From CAVPCY01 sp963770765 (GTDB taxonomy: Bacteria; Actinomycetota; Coriobacteriia; Anaerosomatales; PHET01), in the NCBI GenBank assembly GCA_963770765.1, contig CAVYQS010000006.1, positions 67,911 to 131,910 of the forward strand: a stretch of DNA of 64,000 nt, read 5' to 3'. A program made the translations under genes and the position numbers. Under the pieces are notes generated by a model. The model saw only the letters and a program-made list of their open reading frames with translations. It was not told the origin of the DNA and made no database searches. Below, piece after piece: positions 18,214 through 26,405 of the stretch (its first letter is position 1; the number at the start of each line of letters is the position of its first letter).

Positions 18214-18584
18214 ATCGCGCGACCCACGAGCAGACCGACGGCCGCCGCACTCACGCCGAGCACACAGCTGATGATGATGTTGGTGACTCCCAGCATCGCC
18301 TGCCCGCGTTCGATGAGCACCACCGATTCGTAAGCGAACGCCGAGAACGTCGTGAACCCGCCCAACAGCCCGGTTCCCAGCAGCAAGGAGTACTGCGCCG
18401 AGAGGATGCCGCGATCGTGCGTGAAGGCGGCAAGGACGCCCAAGAGGAAGGCCCCGACGACGTTCACCAGGAGTGTGTGCCAGGGGAACTCCGACGCGCT
18501 GCGTGATATCAGCGCCACGTTGACCGAGTAGCGCAGCACGGCGCCCGCCGCACCCCCGGCCGCGACCAGCAGCATCTCACGCAT
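18210..18584 (-). CDS. crcB: Fluoride ion channel CrcB/Fluc
   Basis: 124 aa, four helices. Shows the Fluc hallmarks GGAAGAVLRYSVN near the N-terminus, the pore Asn in LLVNVVGAFLLG, and GLLGGFTTFSAFAYE. Dual-topology dimers export fluoride passively. A single crcB gene here implies a homodimer unless another copy exists. I see no fluoride riboswitch in the short upstream gap. Confidence 0.93.
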   Translation of the reverse strand: MREMLLVAAGGAAGAVLRYSVNVALISRSASEFPWHTLLVNVVGAFLLGVLAAFTHDRGILSAQYSLLLGTGLLGGFTTFSAFAYESVVLIERGQAMLGVTNIIISCVLGVSAAAVGLLVGRAI

Positions 18585-18613
18585 CGCGGGCGATCAGCTC
18601 CTCGACGACACGA

Positions 18614-19051
18614 CTACCGGGCGGACAGGAGCTTCTCGGGCTCGAACGAGGAGTCTGCCACGGCCGCGCCCAGAGTCGCCTTCTTCAGGTGCCCCTCGAT
18701 CAGGTCGTCGAGCTCCTGCCATACCACCGAGTGGATCGTGCACAGCACCGAGCGGCTGCACACGCGTCCCTGGGTGCACAGGCTCATCGACGTGGGCTCG
18801 TCCATCGCGCGGAAGATATCCAGCATCGTGATGTCGTCGGCGGGGCGTGCCAGCTCGATGCCGCCACCGACGCCGCGACGGGAGACGAGCAGTCCGGCGT
18901 TGACCAGGTCCCGCGAGATGGTGCGAGCGTAGTCGTAGGGGACGTCGGCCGTCTCGGCGGTATTGCGCACGGTGTCGCGCACGCCGGGACCGAGTCTCGC
19001 GAGTTCGTAGAGAAGCCGGATCGCGTAGTCGGTTCGCCAGTTGATAGCCAC
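18614..19051 (-). CDS. Rrf2 family regulator with IscR-type cysteine triad
   Basis: 145 aa. Winged-helix N-terminus MAINWRTDYAIRLLYELARLG, recognition region VPYDYARTISRDLVNAGLLVSRRGVGGGIELARP, and a Cys triad C92-x5-C98-x5-C104, the same spacing and numbering as IscR. That implies a [2Fe-2S] or similar cluster used to sense Fe-S status, NO or oxygen. No isc or suf genes lie next to it, so its regulon is elsewhere; crcB downstream might be co-transcribed. Confidence 0.9.
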   Translation of the reverse strand: MAINWRTDYAIRLLYELARLGPGVRDTVRNTAETADVPYDYARTISRDLVNAGLLVSRRGVGGGIELARPADDITMLDIFRAMDEPTSMSLCTQGRVCSRSVLCTIHSVVWQELDDLIEGHLKKATLGAAVADSSFEPEKLLSAR

Positions 19052-19157
19052 TGCGGCCGGTCTCCTTCAGTCAGGTATCTGTTGTGGGTGCGTTTCGGGT
19101 GGAGCGCCGTGTTCCCGTGCCACGACAGTCTACCATTGCGCCATGGCCGGGCCGTGC

Positions 19158-19772
19158 TCAACTCCGGTCGGCCCACAGCCACAAGCTGGCCGACGTCCGG
19201 TGCGGCCGCCAGAGCTCGCCTCGCTCTGAGAGTTCTTCTCGGCTGAAGGCTCGCTCGAGGCCGGCCATGCGTCCGGCCGAGTCACGGATCCCGTGGTCGT
19301 CGACGGCCAGCACGTCGGGGCGGCGCAGCGCGAAGATCAGGAACATCTCGGCGGTCCACCTCCCCACGCCCCGAAGCTCGATGAGCGTGGCGATGGCCTC
19401 CTCGTCGGAGAGCCCGGCTAAGCCGGCAAGGTCGATGTCGCCGGCGAGCACGGCCGCCGCGATGCCCTGGATGTAATCGACTTTCGAGCGCGACAGCCCG
19501 ACAGCCCGCAGGTCGTCGAAGGTGGCTGCCGCGACACCGGCAGGCGTGGGATCGGCGACCGCGATCAAGCGGTTCCAGATCGTGCGCGCGACCTTGTCGG
19601 AGAGCTGCTGGGCGACGATGGACCCGATGAGCTCCTCGAACGGGTCGCTCGGAGCTGCGACCTCGACCTTCCCCACGCGGGCGATGAGGGCCCCGAGTTC
19701 GGGATCGGCGTCGGCCAGTGCCCGGGAGCTGTCGCTGTCTGCGGTCAGGGTGAGGCGGGCCGGCAGCGTCAT
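19158..19772 (-). CDS. DNA-3-methyladenine glycosylase II (AlkA-like, HhH-GPD)
   Basis: 204 aa. HhH-GPD fold: FEELIGSIVAQQLSDKVARTIWNRL, helix-hairpin-helix LIELRGVGRWTAEMFLIFAL, and the catalytic Asp region DVLAVDDHGIRDSAGRM. No [4Fe-4S] Cys loop, consistent with the AlkA branch. Excises alkylated purines in base-excision repair. Starts 3 nt downstream of the next gene's stop, so likely in one transcript with it. Confidence 0.9.
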   Translation of the reverse strand: MTLPARLTLTADSDSSRALADADPELGALIARVGKVEVAAPSDPFEELIGSIVAQQLSDKVARTIWNRLIAVADPTPAGVAAATFDDLRAVGLSRSKVDYIQGIAAAVLAGDIDLAGLAGLSDEEAIATLIELRGVGRWTAEMFLIFALRRPDVLAVDDHGIRDSAGRMAGLERAFSREELSERGELWRPHRTSASLWLWADRS

Positions 19773-19775
19773 CGG

Positions 19776-20528
19776 CTACCCGAGGGTCGCGGGCGGCTCG
19801 ATGTCGTCGTAGATGCGCGCCCACGCGAGCCTACCGCTCGGAGCGCGCTGGTAGGCCGCGGCCCCGGCCTGCGGCGGCAGGGCCGTGGAACCCCATCGCT
19901 CCACCTCGTACTCGTAGATCACGGTCTCGCCGTCGTCGGTGATCGTGCCGAGCTTCAGCGGCAAGGGGCCGTCCGACAGGATGGCGCGGTACCACTTTGC
20001 GCGGGCCGCCCCCGAGTGAACGTGGTCGCCCCCTGCCGGCTCACGGACGGCTCCGTCGGTCTCGAACACGGCGTCGGCGGCCGCGGCGTCGGCAGCGGCG
20101 AGGGCTGCATGGTAGGCGCCCACCGGCTCGGCGGGCTTCTCGGCGAGGTCGTACTGCATCAGCGGGGGCCGCACCTGGTGACGTCCGGACAGCGGCCACG
20201 TGCTGTGGTAGACACGCAGGTCGCGGATGCAGTCGTCGGCGATGTCGGCCGCGAGCAGGACCGGCAGCTCCACCCGAACGTCGTCGACGGTCACGCACAG
20301 CGTGAACTCGTGGACGATGCGTGCCGGCGTCACCGTGGTCGACACATCCTCGACCGACGCCTCGTGAACGTCGAGCCATGCCCTCGATTCGGCCACGAAC
20401 TCAGGCGGCTGCTGGTGGCCCCCGAGTGGCGAGTCGACCGTCGCCCGATCCCCGAACACACTCAGTACGCCGATATCGCCGTCTATCAGGCGCGGGTAGA
20501 GGGTGACGACGCTCATCGTGGCATCCAT
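19776..20528 (-). CDS. SnoaL/NTF2-like protein of unknown function
   Basis: 250 aa from ATG 20528, with GAAGGAG 7 nt upstream. Appears to contain two cone-shaped NTF2/SnoaL-like halves: GDIGVLSVFGDRATVDSPLGG... in the first (residues about 12-120) and YHAALAAADAAAADAVFETDGAVREPAGGDHVHSG in the second (about 135-245). Such folds serve as isomerases, polyketide cyclases or ligand binders; no catalytic set is obvious. No signal peptide or membrane helix. Confidence 0.6.
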   Translation of the reverse strand: MDATMSVVTLYPRLIDGDIGVLSVFGDRATVDSPLGGHQQPPEFVAESRAWLDVHEASVEDVSTTVTPARIVHEFTLCVTVDDVRVELPVLLAADIADDCIRDLRVYHSTWPLSGRHQVRPPLMQYDLAEKPAEPVGAYHAALAAADAAAADAVFETDGAVREPAGGDHVHSGAARAKWYRAILSDGPLPLKLGTITDDGETVIYEYEVERWGSTALPPQAGAAAYQRAPSGRLAWARIYDDIEPPATLG

Positions 20529-20596
20529 GGCACGCTCCTTCGTATCGCGACGTTGGTCATTAGGTTCTTCCCTTGTGCGACCGCCGCGCCACGCAC

Positions 20597-21844
20597 TCAA
20601 CGCGCGTCGGCGCATTCGTCCGCCTCGACATCGTCATGGAGCTCCCCGCAGAGGAGCGGGTGGGCGCGGGTCAGCTTCTCGATCACCGAGACGGTCGCCT
20701 CGAGGGCCGCGCGCTGAACGTGCGCCGGTGGTGGCGGAGAGCCCTCAGCGAGCGTGCGCTCCGGACACGGCGGTGCCGTCGACCCTGCCGCCGCCGCGGC
20801 CTGGTGAGACAGCGTGCGCCAGGTGGCCGGAACGCTCTGCGGTACCGGCGCGCCCATCAGCACCGCCATCGCCCCCGCCCACATGCGGGGAACGGCCGAG
20901 TATGACTCGTATCCGCCACCCCCCACCATCGCGATCCGCCCGCCGCACAGCTCATCGGCGAGGTCCACGATGCCCGACACGAGACCGAGGTAGCCGGCGA
21001 CGGTGTTGTCGAGACCGGCGAGCGGGTCGTCTCGGTGGGAGTCGGCGCCGCCTTGCAAGACGATCACGTCCGGCGAGAAGCTGCGCAGCGCGGGGCCGAT
21101 CACCTGCTCGAGAACGAGGTGGTAGCTCGCCGCCCCGCTGCCGGGGGCGAGCGGCACGTTGAGAGCATAGCCGTGACCGGGACCCGCCCCCATCTCGTGG
21201 ACGTGGCCGCTGCCCGGGTACAGGTAGGCCCCCGACTCGTGGACCGAGAGCGTGAGCACGTCTGCGCGGTCGTAGAACGCCTCTTCGACGCCGTCGCCGT
21301 GGTGGACGTCGATGTCGACGTAGGCGACGCGCAGACCCGGTCTGGCCCTGGTGGCGCGGCCGATGGCGAGTGCGCAGTCGTTGTAGACGCAGAAGCCCGC
21401 CGCGCGGTCGCGGTGCGCATGATGCAGGCCGCCGGCCGGTCCGAACGCTCGGGTGGCCCGGCCGCTCAAGACGGCGTCGAGCGCCGAGACGGTGGCGCCC
21501 GCGACGAGCAGTGCGGCCTCGTGCATGCCCGCGAACGCAGGCGTGTCTCCCGGACCGATCCCGAACGACGACTCCGCGAGCTCCGGATGCGCGCTCGCCC
21601 GCATCACCGCCTGCACGTAGCGGGAGTCGTGCACGGCAGCGAGGTCGTCGAGGTTCGCGGTGCCCGGATCGATCCGGGCCACACCGTCCAGCAGCCCCCA
21701 GGCGCTCATGAGCCGCACAGCGAGGACGTGACGTGCCGGCGTGAACGGGTGTGCGGGAGCGAAACGGTAGCTCTCGAGTGCCGGGGAGTATGCGAGGGCC
21801 ACGGGCGGAGTGGCCCGCTCATCCGTGCTGCTCTCTCTCGCCAT
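20597..21844 (-). CDS. Histone deacetylase family protein (AcuC-like)
   Basis: 415 aa from ATG 21844, GGGAGG 6 nt upstream. Zn-dependent arginase/deacetylase fold: catalytic HH pair in GGLHHAHRDRAAGFCVYND, metal ligands in VAYVDIDVHHGDGVEEAFY, Asp in LQGGADSHRDDPLAGL, and GGGGYESYS. The family includes acetoin-utilisation AcuC, acetylpolyamine amidohydrolases and protein lysine deacetylases; substrate is open. It is divergent from the aor gene with a 148-bp shared promoter region. The C-terminal about 90 residues after WAGAMAVLMG are unusual. Confidence 0.88.
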   Translation of the reverse strand: MARESSTDERATPPVALAYSPALESYRFAPAHPFTPARHVLAVRLMSAWGLLDGVARIDPGTANLDDLAAVHDSRYVQAVMRASAHPELAESSFGIGPGDTPAFAGMHEAALLVAGATVSALDAVLSGRATRAFGPAGGLHHAHRDRAAGFCVYNDCALAIGRATRARPGLRVAYVDIDVHHGDGVEEAFYDRADVLTLSVHESGAYLYPGSGHVHEMGAGPGHGYALNVPLAPGSGAASYHLVLEQVIGPALRSFSPDVIVLQGGADSHRDDPLAGLDNTVAGYLGLVSGIVDLADELCGGRIAMVGGGGYESYSAVPRMWAGAMAVLMGAPVPQSVPATWRTLSHQAAAAAGSTAPPCPERTLAEGSPPPPAHVQRAALEATVSVIEKLTRAHPLLCGELHDDVEADECADAR

Positions 21845-21992
21845 GCGCGCCTCCCGACCGCCTCGATCCATTCGACACAGATGAGTATGTCCATTCTCAG
21901 TACACACGATGTCCGCATGACGGACGCAGGGTTTCGGTCGCATTGGGGGGAATACAATCCCTATTCGCCAGTCGTGAATCGAGGAGGGCGCC

Positions 21993-23768
21993 ATGAGAGA
22001 GCTGTTGCGCGTCAACATGAACGACCTGTCCGTGAAGCTCGAACCGATCCCCGAGGGCTGGGCCAAGTACGGCGGCCGCGCACTCACCGACGCGATCGTC
22101 TATCACGAGGTGCCGGCCGATGCCGATCCGCTCGGCCCTGCCGCGAAGCTCGTCTTCGCACCGGGCACGCTGGGCGGGACCACCGCCCCCAACGGCGGGC
22201 GTCTGTCGGTAGGCGGAAAGAGCCCGTTGACCGGCGGGATCAAGGAGTCGAACTCGGGTGGGCAGGCAGCGCACGCACTCGCCCGCATCGGAATCTCGGC
22301 CGTCGTGGTCGAGGGCAAGGCCGCGGACCCGAACGCTCGCTACGCGCTGGTCGTCGAAGCGGACCGCTCGGCGAAGCTCGAGCGGGTCGACGACTGGGCC
22401 GGGCTGGGCAACTACGAGGTCGCCGACAAGATCAAGGCCATGCGCCCCGAAGAGGACCGCTTCGCCACGATCTCGATCGGCCCCGCCGGCGAGGGTCTCG
22501 CCAAGGCCGCCGGCATCGCGATCTCAGACCCCAAGGGCTACCCGAACCGCTTCGCGGGCCGCGGCGGCCTGGGCGCGGTCATGGGCAGCAAGGGCCTCAA
22601 GGCCATCGTCATCTCCGACAAGGGCGCGCGCAGCGTCGAACCCGCCGACAAGGAGGCCTTCGTCGCCGCAACCCGCCGCTTCTCGGCGGCGCTCAAGGAG
22701 CATGCGGTATCCGGTACCGGCCTGCCGATGTACGGCACCAACGTGCTCACGAACATCCTCAGCGAGGCGGGCGGCCTGCCCACGCACAACTTCGCGAGTG
22801 GCACGTTCGAGTTCGCCGATGCGATCGGCGGCGAGACGCAGCGCGCCGCGATCGTCGAGCGCAGCGGTGGCGAGGGCATCAATGACTCCCACGGTTGCCA
22901 CAGTGGCTGCGTCATCAAGTGCTCGCGGTATTGGATGGACAAGGACGGCCACTACAAGACCAAGGGTCCCGAGTACGAGACCGCATGGTCGTTTGGCGCC
23001 GACTGCGAGATCAAGGACCTCGACGACATAGCCGAACTCGACCGCGCGTGCGGCGACCTGGGCCTCGACACGATAGAGATGGGTGCGACGCTCGCGGTCT
23101 ACATGGACTCCGGCAACCTCGCGTTCGGAGATGCCGCCGGCGCACTGAGCGTGCTCAAGGACGGTCTTGAGGACAAGGTCATCTGGAACGGCGCCGAGGC
23201 GACGGGCAAGAAGTTCAACGTCCGACGCATCCCCGTCGTCAAGCACCAGGCGCTGCCCGCCTACGATCCGCGTTCCGTCCAGGGCATGGGAGTCACGTAC
23301 GCGACCTCGACCATGGGCGCCGACCACACGGCCGGCTACACGGTGACCGCGAACATCCTCAACGTGGGCGGTAGCGTCGACCCGCTCAAGCCCGCGGGCC
23401 AGGCGGACCTGTCCAAGGGGCTGCAGATCGCCACGGCGATGCTCGACTCTCTGGGCTTCTGCATCTTCGTCGCCTTCCCCGTTCTCGACATCCCCGAGGC
23501 CTTCGCCGCCATCCACGAGATGACCGAGGCCTTCACCGGCGAGAAGTGGGGCGCCGATGAGCTCATGCAACTCGGCCGCGAAGTCCTGACGATGGAGCGG
23601 ATGTACAACGCCAAGGCCGGCTTCACGGCAGCCGACGACCGCCTGCCGGAGTTCTTCAAGACCGATGAGCTCCCACCGCACAACGTCGTCTTCACGGTGA
23701 CGGACGCCGACCTGGATTCGGTGTTCGACTTCGTTCCTGAGACGGCGGCCCAGATGGGCCTCACGTAG
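21993..23768 (+). CDS. aor: Aldehyde ferredoxin oxidoreductase (W/Mo-bispyranopterin)
   Basis: 591 aa, normal AOR length. The cofactor domain shows GGRLSVGGKSPLTGGIKESNSGG and the diphosphate-binding FAGRGGLGAVMGSKGLKAI. The [4Fe-4S] ligands appear as C302-x3-C306-x3-C310 (GCHSGCVIKC) plus C490 (LGFCIFV); spacing of the first pair is x3, not the archaeal x2. Oxidises aldehydes to acids with ferredoxin, or reduces acids in reverse. Downstream MoaD-like and ThiF-like genes probably serve pyranopterin sulfur transfer for this enzyme (inference). Confidence 0.93.
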   Translation: MRELLRVNMNDLSVKLEPIPEGWAKYGGRALTDAIVYHEVPADADPLGPAAKLVFAPGTLGGTTAPNGGRLSVGGKSPLTGGIKESNSGGQAAHALARIGISAVVVEGKAADPNARYALVVEADRSAKLERVDDWAGLGNYEVADKIKAMRPEEDRFATISIGPAGEGLAKAAGIAISDPKGYPNRFAGRGGLGAVMGSKGLKAIVISDKGARSVEPADKEAFVAATRRFSAALKEHAVSGTGLPMYGTNVLTNILSEAGGLPTHNFASGTFEFADAIGGETQRAAIVERSGGEGINDSHGCHSGCVIKCSRYWMDKDGHYKTKGPEYETAWSFGADCEIKDLDDIAELDRACGDLGLDTIEMGATLAVYMDSGNLAFGDAAGALSVLKDGLEDKVIWNGAEATGKKFNVRRIPVVKHQALPAYDPRSVQGMGVTYATSTMGADHTAGYTVTANILNVGGSVDPLKPAGQADLSKGLQIATAMLDSLGFCIFVAFPVLDIPEAFAAIHEMTEAFTGEKWGADELMQLGREVLTMERMYNAKAGFTAADDRLPEFFKTDELPPHNVVFTVTDADLDSVFDFVPETAAQMGLT

Positions 23769-23784
23769 TCTCCCACTCCGGCGA

Positions 23785-23822
23785 ATGCCCGTGCCGTCGG
23801 TGCGATTCGACGGCACGGGCAT
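23785..23822. terminator. Hairpin terminator after aor
   Basis: Perfect 15-bp inverted repeat (23785-23799 and 23808-23822) with an 8-nt loop, just after the aor stop and just before the MoaD-like start. It may terminate most aor transcripts and let a fraction read into the cofactor genes. Confidence 0.6.
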
Positions 23823-23835
23823 CGCTAGGATGAGA

Positions 23836-24078
23836 ATGATGAAGATCGATCTGGCTCTCTTCGCATATCTGTCGCAGTACCAGCCCGACGGTCAGGGCGG
23901 GCGGCATCCCCGCACGCTGGAGTACCCGGAGGGCACGGTCATCAGCGACGTCATCGACGACCTCGGCCTACCCGACGGGCCCCGGGTCATCTTCGTGAAC
24001 GGGCGCCACGCACCGGAGTCTCAGCAACTCCACGCTCACGACCGTCTCGGGATCTTTCCTCCGGTCGCTGGGGGCTGA
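23836..24078 (+). CDS. MoaD/ThiS family sulfur carrier
   Basis: 80 aa ubiquitin-like beta-grasp protein ending in PPVAGG, the C-terminal Gly-Gly that is adenylated and thiocarboxylated by an E1-like enzyme. Start chosen at ATG 23836 (AGGA 5 nt upstream); ATG 23839 and 23830 are alternatives. The body (IDLALFAYLSQYQP...VISDVIDDLGLP...RVIFVNGRHA) fits MoaD. With the ThiF-like gene 5 nt downstream it forms a sulfur-carrier/E1 pair next to aor. Confidence 0.85.
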   Translation: MMKIDLALFAYLSQYQPDGQGGRHPRTLEYPEGTVISDVIDDLGLPDGPRVIFVNGRHAPESQQLHAHDRLGIFPPVAGG

Positions 24079-24083
24079 GGCGC

Positions 24084-24719
24084 GTGTCTCCCGGAGAGCC
24101 GCACCGCTTCGAGCCTGTGGCTGTCGACGATGAGGCGGGCGTTCGAGCGCGTCTGGCCACGAGCCACGTCGCCCTCATCGGCTGCGGCGGGCTGGGCAGC
24201 AACGCTGCGGCGATGTTCGTGCGGGCGGGTGTGGGCGAGCTGACGCTCATCGACTTCGACGTCGTGGACGAGTCGAACCTGAACCGGCAGATGTTCTTCC
24301 GAGACCAGCTCGGTCAGCCCAAGACCGCGGCGCTCGCCGAGACGCTCCTGCGTATCCGGCCCCAGGTCACCCTGCGCCTGCACCAGGTCTGCGCGACGCC
24401 CGAGAACCTGGTGTCGCTCGTCAAGGATGCAGACGTGGTCGTGGAAGCGGCCGACCGGGCCGAGGTCAAGGCGATGGTCGCCAACGTGCTCCTTCGCGAG
24501 CGCCCTGAGGTCCCTTTGGTGGGTGCATCGGGGCTCGCCGGGTTCGGGCCGGCCAACGGTGTTCTCACCGAGAGGGTCGCCGACTCCTTCTACCTTGTGG
24601 GCGACTGGGAGAGCGACGTGCGCGACAACCTGCCGCTGCTCTCATCACGGGTCATGATCGCGGCCGCCCACGAAGCGCACGCCGCGATCCGGATCCTGCT
24701 CGGCCATCCGGAGGTCTGA
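24084..24719 (+). CDS. ThiF/MoeB/HesA-like E1 adenylyltransferase (short form)
   Basis: 211 aa from GTG 24084. ATP-binding ThiF fold: HVALIGCGGLGSNAAAMFVRAGVGELTLIDFDVVDESNLNRQMFF, then ADVVVEAADRAEVKAMV. It is shorter than MoeB and lacks both the Zn-binding CxxC pairs and an obvious catalytic Cys after the GASGLAGFG segment, so it probably only adenylates its partner. The partner should be the MoaD-like protein encoded just upstream. Confidence 0.85.
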   Translation: MSPGEPHRFEPVAVDDEAGVRARLATSHVALIGCGGLGSNAAAMFVRAGVGELTLIDFDVVDESNLNRQMFFRDQLGQPKTAALAETLLRIRPQVTLRLHQVCATPENLVSLVKDADVVVEAADRAEVKAMVANVLLRERPEVPLVGASGLAGFGPANGVLTERVADSFYLVGDWESDVRDNLPLLSSRVMIAAAHEAHAAIRILLGHPEV

Positions 24720-24743
24720 GCGCCCAGGCACTCCCGACTCGCG

Positions 24744-25046
24744 CTAGGCGTTCTCGTCCTTGCCGGCGTCGTAGAGCCCCAGGAACATCCGGTGGGGACC
24801 GGGCGTGTCGTTGGGCACGAACGCGATGCGGTCACCCGGGTGCACCAGGACGTTGAGCCCGTGCACCGTGTGGTTCACGAAGACCCCTTCGATCAGATCC
24901 AGCGGCAGCTGGGCGGAGTGCGCGATCTCACGCGCGCGCATGCCTTCATCGGGAATCGTCACCGTGAACACGTAGGGCACGCCGCGCTCGTCACACGACG
25001 GGCGCAGGCTTCCGAACACTCTGACCGTGACTGGCGCTATGCTCAT
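24744..25046 (-). CDS. Second MoaD/ThiS-like ubiquitin-fold protein without terminal Gly-Gly
   Basis: 100 aa beta-grasp domain: VTVRVFGSLRPSCDERGVPYVFTVTIPDEGMRAREIAHSAQLPLDLIEGVFVNHTVHGLNVLVHPGDRIAFVPNDTPGP. Ends RMFLGLYDAGKDENA, beyond where Gly-Gly would lie, so it cannot be activated in the usual way unless trimmed. Convergent with the ThiF-like gene and divergent from the nitroreductase. Role unknown; proteins of this kind are sometimes found near AORs. Confidence 0.7.
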   Translation of the reverse strand: MSIAPVTVRVFGSLRPSCDERGVPYVFTVTIPDEGMRAREIAHSAQLPLDLIEGVFVNHTVHGLNVLVHPGDRIAFVPNDTPGPHRMFLGLYDAGKDENA

Positions 25047-25124
25047 GGTGACTCAGTTCTTTCCCTTCGGGGCGACACCTGCCTCAGGAGCCGGACCCGC
25101 GCTCGCCGATCGAAAGGCATGACC

Positions 25125-25637
25125 ATGATCGAGGTCCTCCGAAGCCGTCGGAGCATCCGCCGTTACCGAGACGAACCGATTCCTCGCGAGCTGATCGAGC
25201 AGCTGAAGGAGGCGCTTCTCCGGGCGCCTTCGTCGCGCGGACTGGTTTCTCGGCGGTTCGTCTTCGTCACCGATCCGACGGTGCTGGAGGGGCTCTCACG
25301 CGCGAAGAAGGCATCAGCCGGATTCCTCGCCGACGCACCGCTCGGCGTGGTGGTGTGCGGGGACGAGGCCGTATCGGATGTCTGGATCGAGGACTGCGCC
25401 ATCGCGGCGATCATCGGCCAGCTGACGGCGACGAGCCTCGGGCTCGGCTCGTGCTGGATCCAGATGCGGGAGCGGGTCGACGCCGCCGGCCGCTCAGCCG
25501 AAGACGTGATCCGGGAACTGCTGGAGCTGCCGGCGACGGTGCGCGTCGACTGCGTGCTCGCGATCGGCTACCCCGCCGAGGAGAAGCCGCCGGTGCCCGC
25601 GGATCAGCTGCACCGCGACACCATCATGGAGCGGTAG
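25125..25637 (+). CDS. Nitroreductase family protein
   Basis: 170 aa from ATG 25125 (AAAGG 7 nt upstream; an in-frame ATG two codons earlier is too close to it). FMN-binding nitroreductase fold: IEVLRSRRSIRRYRDEPIPRELIEQLKEALLRAPSSRGLVSRRFVFV, then SVWIEDCAIAAIIGQLTATSLGLGSCWIQ and the C-terminal VLAIGYPAEEKPP. Short, Coriobacteriia-type family member. Uses NAD(P)H to reduce nitro compounds, quinones or similar acceptors; true substrate unknown. Confidence 0.88.
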   Translation: MIEVLRSRRSIRRYRDEPIPRELIEQLKEALLRAPSSRGLVSRRFVFVTDPTVLEGLSRAKKASAGFLADAPLGVVVCGDEAVSDVWIEDCAIAAIIGQLTATSLGLGSCWIQMRERVDAAGRSAEDVIRELLELPATVRVDCVLAIGYPAEEKPPVPADQLHRDTIMER

Positions 25638-25654
25638 AAGCGCAGGCAGCCGCG

Positions 25655-26323
25655 TCAGGTCGTCTCGTCGCTCGGTTCGGGCGTCGGTGCGGCCTTGGCC
25701 TTGGGCCTCGGCTTGTGGATGTACGTGCGCCAGCCGGTCTTCTTGCTCTTGTTGTCGGCATCATCAACCGCCCACACGCGCCAGCGACGCTTGACGTAGA
25801 GGACGCGCGCCGAGTAGGACGTGTCCTTGAGGCCGGTGATGACCTGGGCCTTTCCGTAGGAACCGTCGGACGCACGATCCTGTATCTCGAACGAGTAGGT
25901 GACGGGCTCGCCGGAGTCGTCCTCGACCTCTGACCAGCGCAGGTTCACTCGGGATGCGTTGATGACGGCGCCATCCGAAGGGGCCAACTGCTTGGGCCGT
26001 GGCGGCGCCTCCTCGTCGACGGTGGAGGTCTCCTCCTCCGCGAGCTCCTCGGCCGCGAGGAGATCGGCGTCGACCGTCTCGGTGGGGACCTCCTCGACCA
26101 CTCCGGCGGGCAGCGTCGTCTCGACCTGCACCGGCGGTGCGGGCTCCGGCTGGGGGGCGGTCGCGCGTCCCACGGCGAATCCGATTCCCACCCCCAGGAG
26201 CAGGAGCAGCCCTGCCCCCACGGCCAACGTGATGGTCAACCGTTGCTGCCGGTCGAGCCGCGAGGTCTTGTACGGGCGCCGGCTTATCCGCCCGAGATCG
26301 TCGCCACGCCTGTTGTCGCTCAT
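25655..26323 (-). CDS. Membrane-anchored protein with acidic linker and Fn3-like domain
   Basis: 222 aa from ATG 26323. Basic cytoplasmic N-terminus, one helix (LTITLAVGAGLLLLLGVGIGFAVG, about residues 30-53), an acidic Pro/Glu-rich linker, then a beta-sandwich (PPRPKQLAPSDGAVINASRVNLRWSEVEDDSGEPVTYSFEIQDR) resembling fibronectin type III. The extracellular tail is Lys/Pro-rich. It lies just downstream of the cytochrome cluster on the same strand and may be a surface or wall-binding component; no recognised family. Confidence 0.6.
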   Translation of the reverse strand: MSDNRRGDDLGRISRRPYKTSRLDRQQRLTITLAVGAGLLLLLGVGIGFAVGRATAPQPEPAPPVQVETTLPAGVVEEVPTETVDADLLAAEELAEEETSTVDEEAPPRPKQLAPSDGAVINASRVNLRWSEVEDDSGEPVTYSFEIQDRASDGSYGKAQVITGLKDTSYSARVLYVKRRWRVWAVDDADNKSKKTGWRTYIHKPRPKAKAAPTPEPSDETT

Positions 26324-26405
26324 GAAGACCCCCGAGTGAGTGAGCGGCCCCGTCACACGTCAACCCTAGTGTTGAGTACCCGAACGGGCAAGTCCCGAGC
26401 TGCCG

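Noticed and set aside
18585..18620. Fluoride riboswitch before crcB
   Set aside because: The gap is too short and lacks the conserved fluoride-aptamer blocks.
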